Positions 22,249-34,000 of a stretch of DNA of 64,000 nt are shown piece by piece (the first letter of the stretch is position 1; the number at the start of each line of letters is the position of its first letter). The DNA comes from Dipteris shenzhenensis. Its lineage: Eukaryota > Polypodiophyta > Polypodiopsida > Gleicheniales. Below the pieces are notes generated by a model. The model did not search any database. It was given only the letters and a program-made list of their open reading frames with translations, and was not told the origin of the DNA. The DNA is taken from assembly GCA_047967505.1 (NCBI GenBank), contig CM106538.1. One strand, written 5' to 3'. Made by a program: the position numbers and the translations under genes.

Positions 22249-23240
22249 GGTTGTATCAACCGGGGAAAATCTTTTGGCGAGCTTTTTAATGTGAGCTTTT
22301 TTACCATTTCCTTTTTTTTTGTGAGCTTTTTTTAGAAATCCATACGTGTTTTTGTTATAAGAAAGATGGGGAGGTTAGAAAGAGGGGGAGAGGATATAGG
22401 ATATGTTCATTTTCATAGCATGTGGGAGGGGTGGAAGAGTGTATACTATGCACAAGGGGGGGGGCGGATGTGAGTGGCAGTAGGAGGCAAAAAATTATGG
22501 AAGATATGTCCATATTCAAAGTAGAAGGGAGGAACTATGGGAGATATGTTCATTTTAAATGTGTATAATTTGAAACTTTTGACCTCATATTTGGATTCCT
22601 CGTCGAATTCCGGTCATTTTGAGTACCAACATGACCATATTCCGATAAAAATTGAAAAAATGGTGTTTTTGTCATTTTGGCCTGTTTTGGGCCTATTTTG
22701 AGTCTGAATTCATGACAAAAACACCATTTTTAAAAATTTTATGGGAATATGGTCATGTTGGTACTCAAAATGACCAGAATTCGACGAGGAATCCAAATAT
22801 GAGGTCAAACTTGTCAAATTATACACTTTGAAAATGAAAAAATTTCCCACATGCTCTCCCTTCCCCTTTGCATTTAGTAGATGAACATAACTTTCACATT
22901 CCTCATCCTCTCTCTCCTCCTTGCACTCCTCTTTGTATACCTTATAAGTTCCCCCTCTACGTTCTCCACTATGATAACGAATATATGTTCCAACTCCCCT
23001 CCCCTCCCTTCTCCATGCCACCTTACCCATGTGCCCGTCCCTCCCCCTTTCCTTTATCTCCCGTCCCCCCCCTCTCTCCTCTTAACTTCAACAACAACCC
23101 AAACTTTCAACCCACCCCACCCCATGAACCCCCACACCCCCTCTCTCTCTCTCAGGTGAATGAAAAGCTCGCAATATTCATGAAATTTGAAAAAAAGCTC
23201 ATGACAAAAAGCTCACCAAAAAATCACACCCGTATCAACC
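22249..23240. mobile_element. Foldback (long inverted repeat) element
   Basis: The outer ends are inverted copies: left GGTTGTATCAACC and GGCGAGCTTTTT, right AAAAGCTCACC and GTATCAACC. At the centre, arms of about 126 bases (22,548-22,673 and 22,713-22,838) pair with few mismatches around a spacer of about 39 bases. The middle parts between outer and inner arms are G/A-rich on the left and C/T-rich on the right, also roughly complementary. No transposase. It looks like a foldback or non-autonomous Mutator-type DNA transposon; the target duplication is not clear. Confidence 0.7.
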
Positions 23241-24277
23241 AAAAGCCACTCCCACCCTTACTTCATCATGGATCGCAAGCTGGCTCTCGTCTTCATTCGT
23301 CAAGCGTTTTTCCTCTGAAAGAAAGATGCTTTGCTGGAGAACCTTCTCTTGAATGCTTTGCTAGAGGAACTTCTCCTGATAAGGCTAGCTTGAGCTAGTA
23401 GAGGAGTAGGGCTCTGATTCCAAGTGTTGGTAATGGGAGTGAGAGGAAAATGTGGAGAAGTAATATATCTTCTACAAAGGAAGTTAACCCCAATACTAAC
23501 CCTAGGGGAAAAAGCCTCCTAACTCGAGTGAAAAATGCCCCAAGGGTGTGTTCACACCACACTACTCATAATCTAACATCACAAACATGGACTGGCCATG
23601 CTAAGATCCTAGAAAAGTGAGAACTACAACGGACAACTAAACTTCATGCTCAGGTACATGATATTCAATAACAGAGGCAAACACTCTTGCTTTTTGACCA
23701 CTTGAAATCAAGATTTTGAGATTGGTCTATACTCTACAAAAGCTCTTAGAAAGAAATGTTGACAAATATAGGACAGCTTCTACTAATTTAAGACTTAACT
23801 TCTAGCTCCCAAAACATGCTTTATAATATTGTCTCCTCCTTGGAATCATGGTAAATAAAAGATTCCTAGAATTCAAGAACCTGAATAAGTTCAGGAAAAA
23901 ATTATAATCCATAGGCTCACAATATAAGTCTCATGTTTAACAAAGCGCCATCTTACACTCAACAGTAAAAACTCTCTTAGTAAAGCTGTGTATAATCTAT
24001 ATGCAAACTTCTACTGTCATTTAGTAGCTACTACCTTCAGCCCAAAAATAATACTTACTACGCTCCCCTAGTTAAAGAAAGTGGGCTTTTTTATGTCCCA
24101 TTTTTTTCCTTCCTTTTTTATGTATATGTGCAAGCCCGCACTGACACAACAGGAAATCACCTGTTTCGTGAACACATGATAAAATAAGAAGCTTTTAGCT
24201 TTCAAAAGGAAAGGCTGATACAAGAATCAAGTGTTATGTCAATAGATGGCACATGAAAAGATCAGAGAAGAACTCAC
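23241..24277. other. Non-coding stretch with possible LTR start
   Basis: GCTCTGATTCCA at 23,411-23,422 is one base off the initiator-Met primer site complement and is followed by TGTTGGTAATGGG at 23,425, so a minus-oriented LTR may begin there. No other element part was recognised. The rest is AT-rich and without coding signal. Confidence 0.35.
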
Positions 24278-24402
24278 AGCAAGAAGTCGCCAAGCAGGAG
24301 CGCACCAGCTTAAAACCAGTGGAGACCTGATCTGTTGTAAGTTTGAGATATCTTCCTTTAAGGGTCCTTATCAACTTGTCTGCCACTTGCTTCACATCAA
24401 GA
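24278..24402 (-). CDS. HEATR6-like protein, candidate upstream exon
   Basis: 125-base segment with acceptor CTGTTCTGTCTTCGAAG next to 24,403 and donor GTGAGT starting at 24,277. It encodes LDVKQVADKLIRTLKGRYLK, then LTTDQVSTGFKLVRSCLATSC, an amphipathic helical stretch. It ends in phase 1, matching the exon at 4,579-4,707, and starts in phase 2, matching the end of the candidate exon at 52,259. If right, the intron to the next exon is about 19.6 kb and contains both gypsy elements. Family assignment is by phase and style only. Confidence 0.4.
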
Positions 24403-24404
24403 CT

Positions 24405-25800
24405 TCGAAGACAGAACAGAAAAGGTTTGGCAAAAATTAGGAATTCTCTGTCCAAGTACCACTTGATGCTTTACCCATGCATGCTAATACATAGCTGAGG
24501 AGACTAACTTGGAATCTCAAAAACATTGCTGATAGTGCCTACTAGCGAAACCGTTTCTCATAGTGATTCTTCCAGAAAAGTGAGTTCTTCAAGCAAAAAA
24601 TTATGCTACAATAGCATCTTACAATTGCAAGGGGTGCGTCAATTTTACGAGCAAAAACCTATGAGCAAGTTTATCCGAGCGTGTTTTTTAAGAGATTTAA
24701 AAAATTATGTTTCTTTAGGAAACATGGTTTTTACACTTTTATTTTTAGATAAAAATATACATTATTATCACTCATTCAATTTTACATAGCATAAATATCT
24801 TCTTCATAGACATCCTTTGTACCCCTGTTATTACCTTTAAAAAGTGATTCCTGTAAGAAACATCCCTCATAATCACTCTCAATGTAATAATATTATACAT
24901 ATATAATTAATATCAATGTTTCTTTGGATGAACCCTTTCATGAGGCTAGGTTGAGAGAGGGCTTTCAATGTCACCCCCTATTAAGTTAAAGTTGTAAGAA
25001 GAATCATAAGGGAATTTTCATAGAGAAGTCTACGCTACATGTGGGTTTCTTCAAAAGCCATTCCATTATTCTACTCACCATTCCCAAAGATTCATGTAAA
25101 GATTTGAGTATAAAATAAGCATTGCTAAAATACTTGGCAAATTTCTTAGTGAAACTATGTTATCTTCTTATCTATTTTTGCCATATTTTTACATAGTTGG
25201 AAGCTTTTTTTTTCCTTCACTCGGATGCTTGAAAGATTTTGCTCAGAAAATGCTCGTCCCCCAATTGCATGCATTTCTATGATGAAGTTAGGACCTAAAC
25301 TGTTCTGCAGTAATGGCATGTTCCCCATTGGGAGTCTATAAAAGGAGACCAAACATAATTCAAAATCTCATTGACACAGAAATTTACTTTTAAATATCAT
25401 TATATTCTCAAATAAGGCATCTGTTGGTGCTCCACGAGATAGATCATCAATGAAAAATGTCATTCTATAATTCTGTGCAGAGAATTCCAAACAAAATGTG
25501 CAGACCAAGTATAGGACTGAAATCAATGGCCTAGAAAACTACATTACAAAAGTTTCTTGTTCATTTATGTGTGTGCGTATAAGCATTTTCTGAGAGCCCA
25601 GTTAGACAACATGTGCAAACCAAGTATAGGATTGAAATCAATGGCCTAGAAAACTAGGGTACAGATGTTTCTTGTTCACTTAGGTGTGTGCATATGAGCA
25701 TTTTTTGAGAGCCCAATTTGGAAATAGCACATTCCAAAGGAACACAGCCATAGTCCACATTTAAGGTTGCGGAGAGCTAGTAGAAATAAGCTTGCGGAGC
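24405..25800. other. AT-rich non-coding stretch
   Basis: No gene recognised; probably intron. It contains a tandem duplication of about 115 bases at 25,495-25,726. Confidence 0.45.
25495..25726. repeat. Tandem duplication, about 115-base unit
   Basis: Two adjacent copies starting ATGTGCAGACCAAGTATAGG and ATGTGCAAACCAAGTATAGG, both ending near TGAGAGCCCA. About 90% alike. Confidence 0.85.
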
Positions 25801-25859
25801 TGGTCAAAGCACGAGTTGTGTTAAAGCAAACCTACAATAATTGTAGGCAGCCGGTCCTC

Positions 25860-26342
25860 CCTCACATACAACTGGTGGACGCGGCATTTTCAGCATGGAC
25901 CATGCTGAAAGATATGTAATCAACAATGCGTCTAGGATCCTCAACCTAGAAACAGAACTCTACAACATAAAGATAGAGGAGGGGACACGGAGGATCGCAC
26001 CACCAAGATGAAGGTGGTGAGGCATCAACTTTCAGCAGTTGGTCAACGAACGGATACAGCATGGACTGCTACGCTTTTTCTTGGCATGCTCCCCAAAGCT
26101 ACAAAGGGTTTGGTACAACCATGGTTGCCAGACAACAACTAGCACCGGTGACTTTCAAGGAGCTAGTGCCTCTGCTTGGATAGGAAACGGGAGAGAATTA
26201 CAATGGATCCCACGACAATACCTTTTACTATGCAAGACAAGAGCAAAGGCACAAGGAAGGGCAAGCCTAGTAACAGCAAGTCCAACAACAAAAAGAGAAA
26301 TGACAAGCCTTATGATGATGAGAACTCTTAATCAACTAGAGG
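25860..26342 (+). pseudogene. Copia C gag relic, 5' part
   Basis: Readable with frameshifts: AAFSAWTMLKDMYVINNASR, then ILNLETELYNIKIEEGT, later LPKSYKGLVQPWLPDNN and a Lys-rich run ending GKKKKK. This matches a Ty1/copia Gag (UBN2-like) approaching its zinc knuckle. The gene is cut at 26,342/26,360 by the Penelope-like element and resumes at 28,310. Confidence 0.6.
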
Positions 26343-26754
26343 CAAGAAGAAAAAGAAATATATATACCTTCGTAAGACTAGAATAAGTCCAATCATACAA
26401 ATTTAGATTTTTTGTTATTCTAAAGACCAAAAATCTACACAGAAAATAAAAGGGAAAATGAAAGAGAAGAAAAAAGAGGTAAACAAAAACTTTTATGAAA
26501 AACAAAAGGAAGACATACTTAGCAAGCAAAGCAACATTTATGTCGTCATCAGTGCCCAAGCATAAGCAGCTATACTGGGTTTCTAAAGACCCGCGGAGTC
26601 TCTTGGGCAAACCCAATGCTTACTAAAATACGTCAAATAAACAAACAAGAGAAAGAAATAAAGAAATAAAGAAGAAAGGAAGAAGGTGACTAAGCAAAAA
26701 TAAACAAGCAAGTCAAGAAACAAAAAGCAAAATCTTCCAAAAAACTGGAATTAA

Positions 26755-26756
<2 letters not shown>

Positions 26757-26793
<37 letters not shown>
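26757..26793. repeat. (CT)n microsatellite inside the PLE
   Basis: About 37 bases of CT repeat, followed by CACTCACT. It is in the 3' non-coding part of the PLE. Confidence 0.9.
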
Positions 26794-26797
<4 letters not shown>

Positions 26798-27030
26798 ACT
26801 CTTATTTAAAACATAAAAAGCTAAAAGGACCCTTTACACTTATGTATCGCTTCCTACAAAGAGGCAAAATTACATTCCTAACTTAGAAAGCACAAGCATA
26901 CTCAATCAAACTCTCTTTTGAAACTAAAAGAAAAACGAGCTATTCAGCTCCCCGCTTTTTGTTTTCAGCTTATGTTCAATCATTCTAAACATACCTAAGG
27001 CCAATACACCATAGATAAAAGACTTCATAT

Positions 27031-27723
27031 CTAAGATTGTGGAACTTTTTTCATTATTTTCCTTGGATTATACCTCTTGTGTAATAGTAAAGTGATCAAA
27101 TTACTACATTGAGTGATAAAAGACTCCTTAGTTGTACAAAGGCGGGAAAATCTATGGAATTGGGAAGAAATGACTCCATATTTTGCCAAATCAAAAATGT
27201 TTGAGTCAATGTGAGGCATTTTTATAAGGTGTAAACCGCTATATTCAGGTTGTTCACATTTATCGTAAATATCAACTTCTAATCCTATGGTAGATTGAGA
27301 AAGTCTAAGATCTAAGAAAACACAAGAATCCCCCCTTAAAGTGCAATTCAGTTCACAAGAGTCACAAGGATAGATTCCTTCTCCAAAAGCACAAGCATCT
27401 TTGTACATAAAGTCTTGAAAATTAGGAACATCTGGTACAAATAAATCATCTATAAAACACCTAACTTGGCTAAGCTTATGTGAAATGATAGGGTAGGTAT
27501 TGATAGAAATAAGACGTTGCATGAACTCAAATCCATAAGTGAAAAGATAAAAGTTTGCTAAAAAGACAGCACAATCAGTGCCCATGGGGATTCCTATAAT
27601 TTGTTGAAACAAAGAATCATCTATTGTGATGTAAAGATTATCTAAAAGAAAATCTATCCAAGAGCAAACATCTTCAACACTTACTACCTTTGTGTTATCT
27701 TTTCTTTTTAGAACTGATGTCAT
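27031..27723 (-). pseudogene. Penelope-like RT, palm and thumb
   Basis: 230 codons open. The diagnostic PLE box reads IIGIPMGTDCAVFLANFYLF, followed by RCFIDDLF with the catalytic DD, then FLDLRLSQS and YDKCEQPEYSGL, and the closing SLITLLLHKRYNPRKIMKK-type thumb. PLE reverse transcriptases are related to telomerase. After the stop at 27,031 only a short tail can be read, without GIY-YIG or CCHH motifs. The upstream half is in another frame, so the protein is broken. Confidence 0.85.
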
Positions 27724-27749
27724 GATCTTTATTTTTTAGCCACAAAAAG

Positions 27750-28309
27750 TCAAAGCATAAGGCTGTTTTTCTCAACTTTTAGCACTTTGCATCTATCTAT
27801 GTCAAATCTCAGCTTAAAAACTTCAGCCACTAGCTTTTTTATTCTAAACTTCAGGTCTTCCAGCTCGATCTTTGTGTAAAGCATGGTAAAATCATAGGTT
27901 TGAAGGAGAATAGGAGACTCTTTTTCCTGAATGCTTCGAGAAGAATTAAAAAAATTTACAACAGGAATCACTCCTACAGAGTCATTTAAAATCCAGCTTG
28001 AGTGCGAGGGGACATCTGCCTCCTTTAATAAGTCCCTCCAAAGTTCATGGACACTAGGCAACATGGCCTTGAAGTAGTAACTTAGCCATTTAGAGACATC
28101 CGTCAAAATAGTCTCACAAGCAACTGCAATAAATCTTGGCTTTTTTGGAGTTTTGTGGAACTTCCAAGCAACACAAAGAAAAGGGATACTTGGATTGCAA
28201 ACAAAACCAGAAGACTTGCAAAAACTCTGGTGTTTTGAGATCAAATCCTTTTGGGAAACTAAGGCAGGGTTCACTTCTCTCAAAAGACATTCTAAGTAAA
28301 ACTTTTTTA
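27750..28309 (-). pseudogene. Penelope-like RT, N-terminal part
   Basis: Begins within the element at about 28,309 and reads FYLECLLREVNPALVSQ, then FLCVAWKFHKTPKKPRFIAV (the PLE K-HK-PPKPR-like motif), WLSYYFKAMLPSVHELW and TYDFTMLYTKI with the first catalytic Asp. A stop at 27,750 and a frame change separate it from the palm. The open frame extends past the element into copia DNA, which is chance. Confidence 0.8.
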
Positions 28310-28440
28310 CAAGAAGAAAAAGAAATGTTTCTACTGTAACCAGCCAGGATATTTTGTGAAGGACTGCATAAAGAAGAAGACTGACCAAAAGATAAGGAAT
28401 AGTCCAATCAAAAATTAGAGAGGCAAAACCGGTAGCGAAC
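28310..28440 (+). pseudogene. Copia C gag relic, zinc knuckle
   Basis: In one frame it gives KKKKCFYCNQPGYFVKDC, a copia CCHC knuckle with Tyr replacing the His. It joins the upstream part when the PLE and one copy of its target repeat are removed. Confidence 0.75.
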
Positions 28441-29220
28441 GTGGTAAGAACTTAGGAACTTTTCTTGGTGAAAACTCCGATTGTTGCTGAGGTAAGATAT
28501 GCAAATCTTAGTGTACTGCTATTTATGTCTAACATTGAAAGATGATATGAAGAGTCAAAGGGACCAGCAACATTTGTGGAGGCGAAGGACAACAACGTTT
28601 GTTCAGATTGCCCTAAGAACAAATCTGGCATACTTGCATGAGGGAGGTGTCTTCAAGAGGACCTTTAGGATCAGAGTTAGATGGATATAGGGACACAAAA
28701 AATGGCACTATAGGATTACACATGGATGTGTAAATGCCTCCATGAGGCACCAAGCTTTTTTTCAAATCAAGCACACAAATAGAGGATCCGTTGGTATGTA
28801 TATTCTTTGTGCATATACATTCAAACTTTAGTAGCATGCTATGGGTAGAATGTTTGCATATGGTTCTCCGGTGTTGAGAGCGTGGAGGGTGAAAGCCTTC
28901 CCGATAGGCAAGGGAGGGGAAGTCTTGGTGGTTCTTCAAAGCTCGATTGAAAGTTGCTAGAAGGAGAACATGATGAGCTTGTTGAAGCCTTCATGGTGGA
29001 GACCGGGGCATCTAACGGCCGAGAGACTGTCACCAGAGAATTACCTACTTGAGAGCTCATCTAGAGTTGGGGGTCCTAGAGATACACTTGACTTTGGAGA
29101 TATGTGTGGATCGGCCACTGGGATCTCATTGTCCAAGTTACTTCGCTGCGGATATTGCCAAAGTGAAGACGTGTTGTAACAGACCTCGAAAGCATGGTAC
29201 TTGGCAAAATCCAAGCTATT
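28440..29220 (+). other. Degenerate copia C remainder, not certain
   Basis: Short readable fragments follow the knuckle (for example FMSNIERDEESKGPATFVEA), full of stops. The stretch may be protease and linker DNA of the same dead copia. No intact motif. Confidence 0.35.
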
Positions 29221-29224
29221 CTTA

Positions 29225-29800
29225 GATTTTTTTATTTTTATTTTTTTTCAAAAAAGATACTTCTATTAAGTATTAAAGAAAACCGTTAGAGCAAGCTCCA
29301 TACGGGAATACGGGATACACCATGCAATGCATGAAAAGCTCAAGAGCCAAAAAGAAAGGATTGGGGCTGATAGTGCCATCTCAATCCAGTAGCAACCTCC
29401 GAGAAAAAGAGAAAAAGGGAGAACCCCTCCAAACTCCAAGAAATACAGTCCTCCTAGAAGAGGAGCCCCATGAAGGGCCCTGCATGCTAGCCCATATGGC
29501 TATCAAAGTGTGAATTGTGTCACTCCAAATACCAGTGAACACCTGTGATGGGTGTATATGGGTGTCATCCAAGGTCTCTGTGCATCTGGCTCTCCAAATG
29601 TGCCAAGAGGAAATGCTAGCCAAAATCTCCCAAGAGGTGTCCACTAAAACATGTGAAGCTCTGAAAGGAGTATGTGGTACATCCTGAAGAGAGCAGGGCT
29701 CTATCTCCTGTCGGCAGATCGAGAGTGCCCAAGAAGATTGCTTAGATTCAAAGGGGGACAGCTGGATAATGTTTGTGCCAAGATTGCTTGGGAACACTAG
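29225..29800 (-). mobile_element. LINE family C, 3' part
   Basis: A T-rich tract at 29,226-29,250 is the tail. The minus strand then encodes SWEILASISSWHIWRARCTE, then GIWSDTIHTLIAIWASMQGP and VFLGVWRGSPFFSFSRR. The same string of motifs closes LINE-B ORF2 (SSITGWHIWTSRCAQ, EIWSEIIHTLRGQWDQIQGD), so families B and C are related. 5'-truncated near 29,800. Confidence 0.8.
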
Positions 29801-29934
29801 TGGGTGTTCGTGAGTGAGGATGGTGGTGCCATTGACCTTTGGTACTACCTAGATTGTACCTTTGTACCAAGGTGGTTTGCTTGCACATGACAAGTCCGAG
29901 CAGGAACTATGGGTTCCAAGGCCTGTGAACAAGA

Positions 29935-30262
29935 ACGTCTTTGACTTGTTCCAAAGAGCTTTCCCATGGAAGCTAACGGAACATCTGCATCAACGTGTAC
30001 GTATTTACTCATAGTGGGATGTTGAGAGGGGGTGTTGGAGTTATTTTAGTCTTCTCCCCACCTATGAGCACAGTGACGAGAACATGGGGAAGAGGGAGGT
30101 TGAGGACGTCTCTAACTTGTTCCAAAGAGCTTTTCCATGGAAGCTAATGGAGCATCTGCATAAACGTGTAGGTATTTACTCATGGTGGGACGTTGAGAAG
30201 GGGAGTTATTTTCGTCTTCTCCCCACCTGTGAGCAGTGACGAGAACATGGGGAAGAGGGAGG
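29935..30262. repeat. Tandem duplication, about 165-base unit
   Basis: Units 29,935-30,101 and 30,102-30,262 share ACTTGTTCCAAAGAGCTTT, CATGGAAGCTAA and GACGAGAACATGGGGAAGAG. About 90% alike. It lies just before the LINE-A fragment. Confidence 0.85.
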
Positions 30263-31028
30263 TGTACCAACAGAGATTTCAAGATGCCACGTGGAATATG
30301 TAGGGAAAACATGAAGGCATATGTAGGGGCTGCCACATGGACAGCATGCAAGCCTCTGCACTCAAAAGAATGGCATTCTCTTTTATGGCCTGGTGAAATA
30401 TCTTAAATGGATTGGCAGGGATTCTCTTGCTGGTGGACACTCTTTGTGTGATGGGTGCATTCATTGGTCAAAGGTGTGTACACATCCGTTGGCATTGCAA
30501 AGAGCCCCACTGCTCTTATTTTATGTGGTCCAAAGGAATATGCCTTGTGGGTGATGTGCTTTTGATGATGCTGATATGGTGCTATCTTTTTCCGACATCA
30601 GTCAAACACTTTGGCTTGGGACAACATTATAGACCCCTATGGCACTTATTGTCACAGATGCTTCATGGCTTTCAACCAGTGCTTCGTCTTGAGATTATAG
30701 ACAGTCTCAAAGATTGGGCCCTTTACTCGAATGACCGTCTCAGAATGGGCCCTTCACTCAGATGATCTTGCTTGTTCTCTTCATGTATTCGAATTGCATC
30801 TGGTCCATGACACGTACTTCTCGGTGGTGGAGGAAAGGTTGCAACAAATTTGGGCTCGCAAATCCCCCTTCGTTAGCAGATTTTCTTATGGTGAGTTTTT
30901 TTTTCCGAAAAAACAGTGCTAATTATATTACTTTGAGAACAAGATACAAGGGGTCAGCTTATAGCTGACGGGCTGCATTCACAAATCGGACACAGCCCTA
31001 ACAAGTAGCAAAATAGAAAACCATCCTC

Positions 31029-34000
31029 TCACGGAGGGAGAAAACGAGTATGAGCGAACAGCCAACGGGGTGGTGAGTAGTGCCACCGAAGGCCCTGCGT
31101 AGTCTGCTCGAAGAAGAGGCCCTGTGTGTCCCAAGTCCGGAGGAAGCGTCTCCGCTTCTCCTGACCGGCCCGGGAGTCTCCCTGAATCTGGTCCCACTGG
31201 CCTCTGAGGGTATGAATAATCTCACTCCAAATCTCCGCCATGATCTGGGCAGTCGATAAGGAGGTGCCACCGAGGATCTGCGCGCAGCGCGAGGTCCAGA
31301 TGTGCCACCCTGTAATGCTGCTAATAATCTCCCAGACTGGCTGCCTCTCCCGAACTCCTGTATCAGCCTCTGCTAGGTGCTGTGGGATACCCTCGAGCGG
31401 TCCCCACGTCCCCTGTGTGATAAGGAAAGTGGGGTCCTGCTGACATGCCTCAAAAAGGTGATGAAGACCAGGTGCAGTGCTGCACCAGCAGAACGCGCCC
31501 CAAGTGATCAATCCTAGCTCTGGTGCTGCGCGAGTAAGAATCCCAAAAGTCCACCTCCACACTTCCTGGGCGCGAGTGCAGCTCCACAGGCAGTGCTTTG
31601 GTGTCTCCTCATCCGCATGGCAAATCTGGCAGCATCCGTCCTGGCCTATCTGCCTCAACCAGCTCCCCACTGGAAGACCTTTGTGGGCGAGAAGCCACAG
31701 GAAGTATGAGATCTTCCGTGGCCGCCAACTCTCCCACAAGGCCTTCCAGAATGCCTGTAAAAAGAACCTGGAGAGACCCTGTGCGTACCAGCTGGGTCGC
31801 TGGGTGGGGGAGCGGCTCTGCATCCTCCCGAGAACTCGCCTGCCCAAAGTCGTACTGTAGGCGAAGAAAGAGGTCGGCCCCTGACCTATCACAATCTCTG
31901 GCCACCACCACTCTCCTGGGTCCCAATCAAGCTCTGCCAATGCCCGCCCCTCCCAAAGCCAAAGACGCCAGAGCTGCACCTGGTCCTGCTCGATGCTAGG
32001 GTCGGTACGCCAGACCTTCCCCAAGAGGCCTACGATCCGAACCCTCTGCCACGGGAGTAGGGGGTCGATGAGCGCACCCTCTGTCCTGAGTCGTCCCTCC
32101 CCAGAAACCGCGAAGAAGGAAATAGAAGAGTCATCCAAACGTCCTGCGATCACCAATGGAATGCCACGGGGGGTGAACTGTCCCAGCCATCGGGTGTCAC
32201 CAGGCATGATGATCTGGGACTCAGGTGGGGCCAACCAAGCCGCTGGGATCGCTCCGTCGATCTCCGTGCGTCTCGCCTGGGCTCCACGTGCACCTCCAGC
32301 TGCGCAAGATCTGCCATCTCTAGATGTCTGTACGTATCCCTCCAAACACGGAGGGATCGGGCTGGCCCCCTCATCCAACCGTCCCACCTGATATGTGATC
32401 TCTCCCCCAACTGAAGGCCCTCGGTATCTCTGACCTGACTGTTCCAGATAAGCGGCTGGCGATCGATCTCCTCCTGACAGCTGGGAGGGGACTGAATGAG
32501 ACTGAGACGGAGCTGCCTCCAAACCATGAGGAGGCTACGAACGAGAGGGGAGCGGGGCTGAGTGAGCGGGGCGGAGGTGAAGATCCACCTGAAGGACGGT
32601 AGCCAATCTCCACCTCGGCGCGGGACACAGGAGCCGACTCCCTGCTGAAGTAGCGTCTTCCACGTCTGCCCCCCTGGGGTCAAACCGCGAATGACAAGCT
32701 TGCCTAACAAGGCCTGACTCTGAAGCTCTGGATCAATGACCCCCAGGCCACCCTCAGCCTGTGGAAGAATGACTGTCTGCCACGCAACCCTGGCTCTGCT
32801 ATCTCTATGACCATCCTCCCCAGACCAAAGGAAGTTCCGAACCAACCTCCTGAGCTGTGCCGCGCTGGATCTCGAGAAGCACCAACAGGAAGCCACATAC
32901 CAAGCCGTGGCTAGGAGGACCTGGTTGACTACCAAGGCACGACCTGCAAGAGAGAGCTTAGCAGTGCTCCAGAAAGCCAGCTTCCGTCGGATGGAATCTA
33001 GCACCGGGAGAAACTGCTGAGCTGGTGTGATGTCTAGGCCAACCTGGAAGCCAAGGTATCTAGCTGTCTGTCCACGTGGAATCCATCTGAAGCCCAGAAA
33101 TCGCTCCCACTGAGAGCACGCCCCAGGGTCTGTGAGAAAACCAACGGATTTGTTCCAATTGATTTTCGCCCCAGCGGCCGAACAGAAAACCTCCAGGGCC
33201 GTCCGCACCCTCTCTAGCATCCGCTCGTCGTCCTAGACATAAAGGGCTGTATCATTTGCGTACTCCGAGTCCAAGAGCTCCGTGTCCTCCCGGAGTGGAA
33301 GGCGAATACCCCTGAGCCCTGTGGACCTCGCCCGAAGGTAGTAAGTCATGGCCTCAGCGAAGAAGAGAAACAAGTAAGGAGCCAGGGGGCAGCCCTGACG
33401 TACTGATCTCTCCAAGCTAAAGCGCTCGCCCAACCTGCCTCCAATGATAACTCTGCTAGACGCTGTCCTGTACAAAGCTGAGATACCCTGAATCCAACCT
33501 GCCGGGAAACCTAGCCGCTCCAGAGTCCCCTCCAAAAAGGACCAATCCACGCGATCATAGGCCTTCTCGAAATCGAGAAGTAGAATGGCAAGGTGTGATC
33601 CGCTGTGCTGAGCCCACTCCGCCGCCTCTGAAAAGGTGAAGACGTTATCCAGGATACTGCGATCCTGGACAAAGCCTGTCTGAGTGTCATGGACGAGGTC
33701 TGGGAGTAGAGGCCGAACTCTGGCACTGATCATCTTGGCGAGGATTTTGTAGGCAGAGGTAAGGAGAGTGATCGGACGCCACTGGCGAATCTCCTGTCTA
33801 TCTCCTCCCTTCGGGATGAGGCAAATCAGTCCCGAGGAGAGGCTCTCTGGCATCCGACCGCTGCTGAAAATCCCCTGCAGAGCTGCAAGGAGGGGCTGAT
33901 GGATCTGGTCCCAGAAGGAGGTAAAGAAAGCTCGGGATAGCCCATCCTCACCTGGGCACTTCTGTCCGTCAATAGCCATCAAGGCCTCCAACATCTCATC

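Larger units (their letters stand above)
26360..28309 (-). mobile_element. Penelope-like element (PLE), 5'-truncated
   Basis: About 1.95 kb flanked by a 17-base direct repeat CAAGAAGAAAAAGAAAT at 26,343-26,359 and 28,310-28,326. It interrupts the copia C gag exactly at a Lys-rich run. It has Penelope-type RT on the minus strand and a GA microsatellite (26,757-26,793) plus about 400 bases of non-coding DNA at its 3' side. No GIY-YIG endonuclease is recognisable after the RT. The 5' end begins inside the N-terminal RT part. Confidence 0.8.

Noticed and set aside
25885-25910. Short palindrome TTCAGCATGG/ACCATGCTGAA.
   Set aside because: Ten-base arms occur by chance at this scale and it lies in a copia gag relic.
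26520-26600. Hammerhead-ribozyme-like CTGATGA with a following stem in the PLE 3' region (minus strand); PLEs often carry hammerheads.
   Set aside because: The bases after the stem read CTTTG rather than the required GAAA core and no matching cleavage-site stem was found.
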